Below, in pieces: positions 5,279 through 6,055 of a stretch of DNA of 6,055 nt (positions are counted from its first letter, which is position 1; every line of letters begins with the position of its first letter). Position numbers and translations under genes: made by a program. Source of the stretch: Deferribacteres bacterium JdFR-76 (GTDB taxonomy: Bacteria; Zhuqueibacterota; JdFR-76); NCBI GenBank assembly GCA_002011685.1, contig MTOL01000337.1, positions 1-6,055 on the forward strand, written 5' to 3'. The notes under the pieces were generated by a model, which was not told the DNA's origin, searched no databases, and worked only from the letters and a program-made list of their open reading frames with translations.

Positions 5279-6055
5279 TTATGTGAAAGAGTGGAGACGG
5301 GAAAAGAAGGTTGTGATAACCACAAACGAAAGCAAAAGCCAGATAAATCCGCCAATGGAAATGTAGGAGGCCCGGATTCCCTGCCAGCCCCGGGCATTGC
5401 GAAAATACAGAAACGCCACGTAAATTACCCACGTGACGAACACAGAAATCAGTTTGGGATCGGTTGGCCAGCCCCGACCCCATACCTGGTTGGCCATGTA
5501 AATGCCCAGGAGAATGCCGGCCGTAATAAAGGTTACCCCCACCACCACGGCCAGATTACTGAGCCGGTCCAGCAGCTCCAGCGACGGCAAACGGGAGAAG
5601 AAAAAACCCAGCTGTTTATTGTGAATTTCCCGCGAAAGAAGAATGTAAAGAATGCTGGCGATAAAAGAAATAGTAAACCCGCTGTATGCGAACATCATCG
5701 TCGTAACATGAACTTCAAAAAACGTAACTTTGAGCAAAACCGGAGCCAGCTGCTTGGAGGTATCGATAAACAGATTGGAAATAAACTGAAATAGCAAGGA
5801 AAGCGGCAAAATAATCACCCCAATGGATTCGTCTTTGATTATCCTTTCCAGGCCGAAATACACCAAGGAATAAAGCAGCACAATAGAAGTCATAACTTCA
5901 AAGAGATTGCCTACCGGAAGCCGGTGAAGACGTAGGCTAAGCCAGCCCAGATAGCCGAAATGCAGAAGTATCGTAATACCGAGAAACATCCAGAGGTAGG
6001 GTCGGAGGCGGGACTGCTGTTTTACGAAAAAACGCAGATAAGCAATAAATGTAAT
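5279..6055 (-). CDS. ccsA: CcsA/HemX-type cytochrome c assembly (haem-handling) membrane protein, N-terminus outside window
   Basis: Integral membrane protein of the cytochrome c assembly family (CcsA/ResC/HemX-like), which moves or holds haem for cytochrome c maturation or, in HemX, modulates haem synthesis. The frame is open to the right edge, so the start is missing; 258 residues are visible. An internal Met at 5989 is not the start, because the family-like membrane segment ITFIAYLRFF continues upstream of it. Landmarks in order: PVGNLFEVMTS; FEVHVTTMMFAYSGF with a conserved His (visible residue 116); LDRLSN; the tryptophan-rich haem motif as VWGRGWPTDPKL (about 191-202); TWVIYVAFLYFR; GWQGIRASY; and the C-terminal LHSF with the second conserved His (255). 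About seven hydrophobic helices are visible. The haem motif departs from the usual WG-x-Y-W-x-W-D-P-K-E: Thr replaces the last Trp and Leu replaces the Glu. CcsA and HemX cannot be separated securely here; the HemA-derived partner just downstream favours a HemX-like role. Confidence 0.85.
   Translation of the reverse strand: MTFIAYLRFFVKQQSRLRPYLWMFLGITILLHFGYLGWLSLRLHRLPVGNLFEVMTSIVLLYSLVYFGLERIIKDESIGVIILPLSLLFQFISNLFIDTSKQLAPVLLKVTFFEVHVTTMMFAYSGFTISFIASILYILLSREIHNKQLGFFFSRLPSLELLDRLSNLAVVVGVTFITAGILLGIYMANQVWGRGWPTDPKLISVFVTWVIYVAFLYFRNARGWQGIRASYISIGGFIWLLLSFVVITTFFSRLHSFT

Noticed and set aside
5274..5483. N-terminal extension of the chimeric regulator by 70 residues to a Met at 5483
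   Set aside because: It would overlap the end of the CcsA-like coding region in another frame, shows no family features, and the HemA N-terminus begins exactly at the Met at 5273.
1..6055. CRISPR arrays, tRNA/rRNA genes, transposases, integrases, toxin-antitoxin or phage-defence genes
   Set aside because: I read both strands for these and found no direct repeat array, cloverleaf-type sequence, or mobile-element or defence signature; the surprising element is the chimeric regulator.

Overview
The window is about 52% GC by eye and comes from a bacterium. It holds four protein genes, two of them cut by the window edges. A sigma-54-type regulator, a CcsA/HemX-type membrane protein and a fused inositol-phosphate cytidylyltransferase/CDP-alcohol transferase (an IPCT/DIPPS-type enzyme of thermolyte synthesis) together suggest a Gram-negative-type bacterium, quite possibly a thermophile. 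That lineage guess is inference only; no rRNA or other phylogenetic marker is present.

Layout. On the plus strand, 1-1389 is the 3' part of an NtrC-family response regulator with receiver, AAA+ and Fis-type HTH domains. A 213-bp gap follows, with a good sigma-70-type promoter and a palindrome at the expected start point. Then 1603-3051 encodes the inositol-phosphate enzyme. A 266-bp convergent gap (3052-3317) contains an intrinsic terminator for leftward transcription. On the minus strand, reading from the right edge, a partial CcsA/HemX-like cytochrome c assembly/haem membrane protein (6055-5279) is followed after 5 nt by a 651-residue regulator (5273-3318).

The main discovery candidate is that 651-residue protein. 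Its first ~330 residues read as a complete but degenerate glutamyl-tRNA reductase (HemA). The catalytic Cys, the adjacent Arg and the NADP-binding glycine motif are gone, while the fold-level landmarks remain. It is fused in frame to a bacterial enhancer-binding-protein AAA+ domain and a Fis-type HTH. The AAA+ domain keeps its Walker motifs, but the sigma-54-contacting GAFTGA loop has become GAVAEA. The gene lies directly downstream of a CcsA/HemX-type gene, where true hemA often sits in bacterial haem clusters. The simplest reading is an enzyme-dead HemA turned into a sensor domain of a transcription regulator, probably tied to haem or cytochrome c status and probably not acting through classical sigma-54 activation.

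The two halves of the window are convergent and probably independent transcription units. The left half would handle a phosphorelay response and, separately, synthesis of an inositol-based compatible solute. The right half would link a haem-handling membrane protein to a haem-pathway-derived regulator.
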